From NCBI RefSeq assembly GCF_024266705.1, contig NZ_CP100756.1, positions 1,736,001 to 1,800,000 on the forward strand: a stretch of DNA of 64,000 nt, in the 5' to 3' direction. The translations under genes were made by a program, and so were the position numbers. The notes below the pieces were generated by a model. It made no database searches and was not told the DNA's origin. It worked only from the letters and a program-made list of their open reading frames with translations. The DNA is from Natrinema gelatinilyticum. GTDB taxonomy: Archaea; Halobacteriota; Halobacteria; Halobacteriales; Natrialbaceae. This document shows positions 62,032 through 64,000 of the stretch, piece by piece. Within the stretch, counting starts at the first letter, position 1. Each line of letters opens with the position of its first letter.

Positions 62032-62303
62032 GATGAACGACTGTTCTGGCAATGGGCCGACTCGAGAGACGTGGTGAGCCGACTCGAGAGACACACGTTG
62101 AGTTGAGGCCCGTGTGGATCTCCGTGAACCGGATTCTGTCGGCGCGCAATCCGAGAGAACTGACTCGAAACGGTACTTCACCATCTTCTACTTTTCGGAG
62201 ATTTGTTGAACGACGCGATAACTATATGTACGAACGGAGCACTGAAAGAGTATTCACTGGGCGATTCAAAAAGCCTATAGTCTAGTCTGGAGTTGCTCTA
62301 ACG

Positions 62304-63491
62304 ATGCGCCCCTGGGACCGCTTCGCCGCCGTCATTAGCGGGAGGCACGTGGTTATAGCTCTCGGTGGGCTGTACCTCATCCTCGCTACCGGCTGGATTA
62401 TCATGCCGACTTCTCCAAACTTTACCCTCTCGAATACGCTCATCGTCACCAGCTTTATCGCTGGGTCTGGTTTCCTCCTCCTCGTGGGTGGATATCGATT
62501 GCCCCGCACCGACATCCACTCGAGATACTACTCTACTATTGCAGGCTGGTGCTTCGTCGGAATCGGGGCGATGCTGGCCATTCTCGCACTCTATAACTTC
62601 CAGCCAGGACCGGGTCTCTCTAACCCAATCCGGTCCGTGGCTATACTCACAGGGTTCAGTTCCGTCGCTGGATACGGTGTTGGGACGTACGCTGCGCAAG
62701 CGAAAACGAGCGCCTACCGACTCGAACGGCAAAATCAACTGCTGCAACGAACGCAAAGACAACTCGAAGAATCGAACGAACGTCTCGAACAGTTCGCATA
62801 TGCCGCATCTCACGACCTGCAAGAGCCGCTCCGAATGGTATCGAGTTACCTGCAACTCATCGAGCGTCGATACGGTGACGAACTCGACGAAGACGGCGAA
62901 GAGTTCCTCGAGTACGCGGTCGACGGCTCGGAACGAATGCAAGAGATGATACAGGGGCTGCTCGAGTATTCACGCGTAGACACGCAGGGAAAATCGTTCG
63001 AACCCGTCGATCTCGACGAGGTGCTCGCTACCACGTGCAAGGATCTCGAACTACAAATCGACGAGACCGACGCTACGATCGAAGTCGACGAATTACCGCG
63101 TGTCGAAGGCGATGAGGGGCAATTATACCAGCTCTTTCAGAACCTCCTTTCGAATTCGATCGAGTACAGCGGCGACAGGTCGCCACGGATCGACGTTTCC
63201 GCTACACGTGATACTGGGGAATGGATCATCTCGGTTCGCGATAACGGCATCGGAATCGACCCTGAGAACCAGGACCGAGTCTTCGAGGTGTTCCAGCGAC
63301 TCCACAGCCGCGAGGAGCACGAGGGGACAGGAATCGGACTCGCGCTCTGCAAACGGATTGTTGAACGACATGGCGGCGAGATTCAGATCAATTCCACCCC
63401 TGGAGAGGGGACGACATTCACGTTTTCGTTACCAGCTGTGGCACCGGAAACGGATATCCGTTCTCCGTATAACAACTCGGTATCTCCCTGA
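62304..63491 (+). CDS. Membrane sensor histidine kinase
   Basis: 395 residues. Four hydrophobic helices span about 15-145 (IALGGLYLILATGWIIMP, STIAGWCFVGIGAMLAILAL). They are followed by a coiled coil (RQNQLLQRTQRQLEESNERL), the H-box AYAASHDLQEPLRMVSSY with phospho-His, the N-box LFQNLLSNSIEYS, and G-boxes DNGIGIDPENQ and GTGIGLALCKR. It would autophosphorylate and pass the phosphate to a receiver that is not in this window. The sensing part is membrane-embedded with very short loops. No response regulator adjacent. Confidence 0.9.
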   Translation: MRPWDRFAAVISGRHVVIALGGLYLILATGWIIMPTSPNFTLSNTLIVTSFIAGSGFLLLVGGYRLPRTDIHSRYYSTIAGWCFVGIGAMLAILALYNFQPGPGLSNPIRSVAILTGFSSVAGYGVGTYAAQAKTSAYRLERQNQLLQRTQRQLEESNERLEQFAYAASHDLQEPLRMVSSYLQLIERRYGDELDEDGEEFLEYAVDGSERMQEMIQGLLEYSRVDTQGKSFEPVDLDEVLATTCKDLELQIDETDATIEVDELPRVEGDEGQLYQLFQNLLSNSIEYSGDRSPRIDVSATRDTGEWIISVRDNGIGIDPENQDRVFEVFQRLHSREEHEGTGIGLALCKRIVERHGGEIQINSTPGEGTTFTFSLPAVAPETDIRSPYNNSVSP

Positions 63492-63567
63492 ACAGGCTGC
63501 GTGAAGAGCCTCATAACCGATCGTATGCCTGTTTCGTAGCTTCGATTATACGAAATCAAGGAGAATA

Positions 63568-63587
63568 CCTGCGTCTTTAGGCGCAGG
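63568..63587. repeat. Hairpin upstream of tnpB
   Basis: CCTGCG-tctttagg-CGCAGG, followed by ATGAATCC. It may be a subterminal hairpin of the IS605-type element whose tnpB begins at 63706, or the right end of a neighbouring one. Confidence 0.45.
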
Positions 63588-63705
63588 ATGAATCCGACAC
63601 TATCCTATACTACCCACCGTTCGATGGCATGGCTGGATATTCCACGCCCTAATCTAAACATTTACAACACAACACTCCATAACCAGTTATGAAGGCGTTT
63701 CACGA

Positions 63706-64000
63706 ATGCATATCCACCGCACTTACCGAGCGAAGATTCGTAACCACTCACAAGTGGAACGGATGTTCGACCTGCACGGATGGAGTGCATCGAAGCTGTG
63801 GAACGTTGCGAACTACCACTCTCGTCAAGTGTGGGATGATACGGGCGAGATTCCCGACGATTCGGACTTGAAAAGCGAGTTGAAAGGCCACACAACTTAC
63901 AAAGGGCTTCATTCTCAGTCCAGTCAGCGCGTTCTGGAGGAACTCGCTGAAGCCTTCAATTCGTGGTACAGCAAACGCAAGAACGACTCTCGTGCGAATC
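63706..64000 (+). CDS. tnpB: IS605-family TnpB, N-terminal part (cut by window end)
   Basis: From ATG 63706 the open frame runs to the window end (98 residues): MHIHRTYRAKIRNHSQVERM, FDLHGWSASKLWNVANYHSR, then HTTYKGLHSQSSQRVLEELA and AFNSWYSKRK. This is the N-terminal helical part of haloarchaeal TnpB (RNA-guided nuclease of IS200/IS605 elements). RuvC and zinc-finger parts lie outside the window. No tnpA is seen upstream, as in IS1341-type elements. Confidence 0.85.
   Translation, partial: MHIHRTYRAKIRNHSQVERMFDLHGWSASKLWNVANYHSRQVWDDTGEIPDDSDLKSELKGHTTYKGLHSQSSQRVLEELAEAFNSWYSKRKNDSRAN

Noticed and set aside
1..64000. CRISPR array
   Set aside because: No regularly spaced 25-40-nt direct repeats were found; the repeated palindromes are far apart.

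Overview
The window is high-GC chromosomal DNA from an extremely halophilic archaeon, most likely a member of the Natrialbales (Natrinema/Haloterrigena-like). The evidence is the acidic proteome, TATA/BRE promoters placed so that many transcripts would be leaderless, TFB, MCM, an FeS XPD-type helicase, Bat-type HTH and HalOD1 domains, Tat lipoproteins, and LysW-dependent arginine synthesis. No tRNA, rRNA, CRISPR array or Orc1/Cdc6 gene was recognised.

Left third (1-21.5 kb): an accessory region full of mobile-element debris. Two small zinc-finger proteins are followed by a polytopic glycosyltransferase-like protein flanked by inverted copies of an 81-nt palindrome. Next come a nest of broken elements (IS630 inside an IS605-type remnant, IS5 remnants) and a complete Liv-type ABC transporter (divergent livJ-livM and livH-livG-livF). 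After an IS6 remnant there is an acyl-CoA synthetase, an SDR oxidoreductase and a Bat-type regulator, which together look like an uptake and activation module for an organic acid. A Tat-exported Q/N-rich repeat protein with curlin-like spacing and two lysine tracts follows. Then come an intact 940-bp IS with target duplication, two GNAT acetyltransferases and a decayed IS110 element.

Middle (22-39.7 kb): ordinary chromosomal genes. They are a rhodanese, an FAD protein, a quinone-detoxification-like VOC/esterase pair, a second VOC protein, a Usp protein, CysE, an M29 aminopeptidase, an M14 carboxypeptidase split by one in-frame TGA, threonine aldolase, a phosphodiesterase, a CDF transporter, an XPD-like helicase, a 2H phosphoesterase and a membrane-anchored HTH protein.

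Arginine region (39.7-49.4 kb): argG-argH and lysW-argX-argC-argB-argD-argE-argF form a near-continuous pathway from glutamate to argininosuccinate lyase on the LysW carrier. Upstream of argG is a 28-codon ORF with seven consecutive Arg codons whose end lies in a stem-loop, a candidate arginine-sensing leader.

Right part (49.4-64 kb): small membrane and regulatory proteins, threonine synthase, TFB, and an MCM helicase gene carrying two inteins. These are followed by a decayed intergenic stretch, a HalOD1 protein, an IS630 element with an A7 frameshift site, a histidine kinase, and the start of a TnpB gene cut by the window end.
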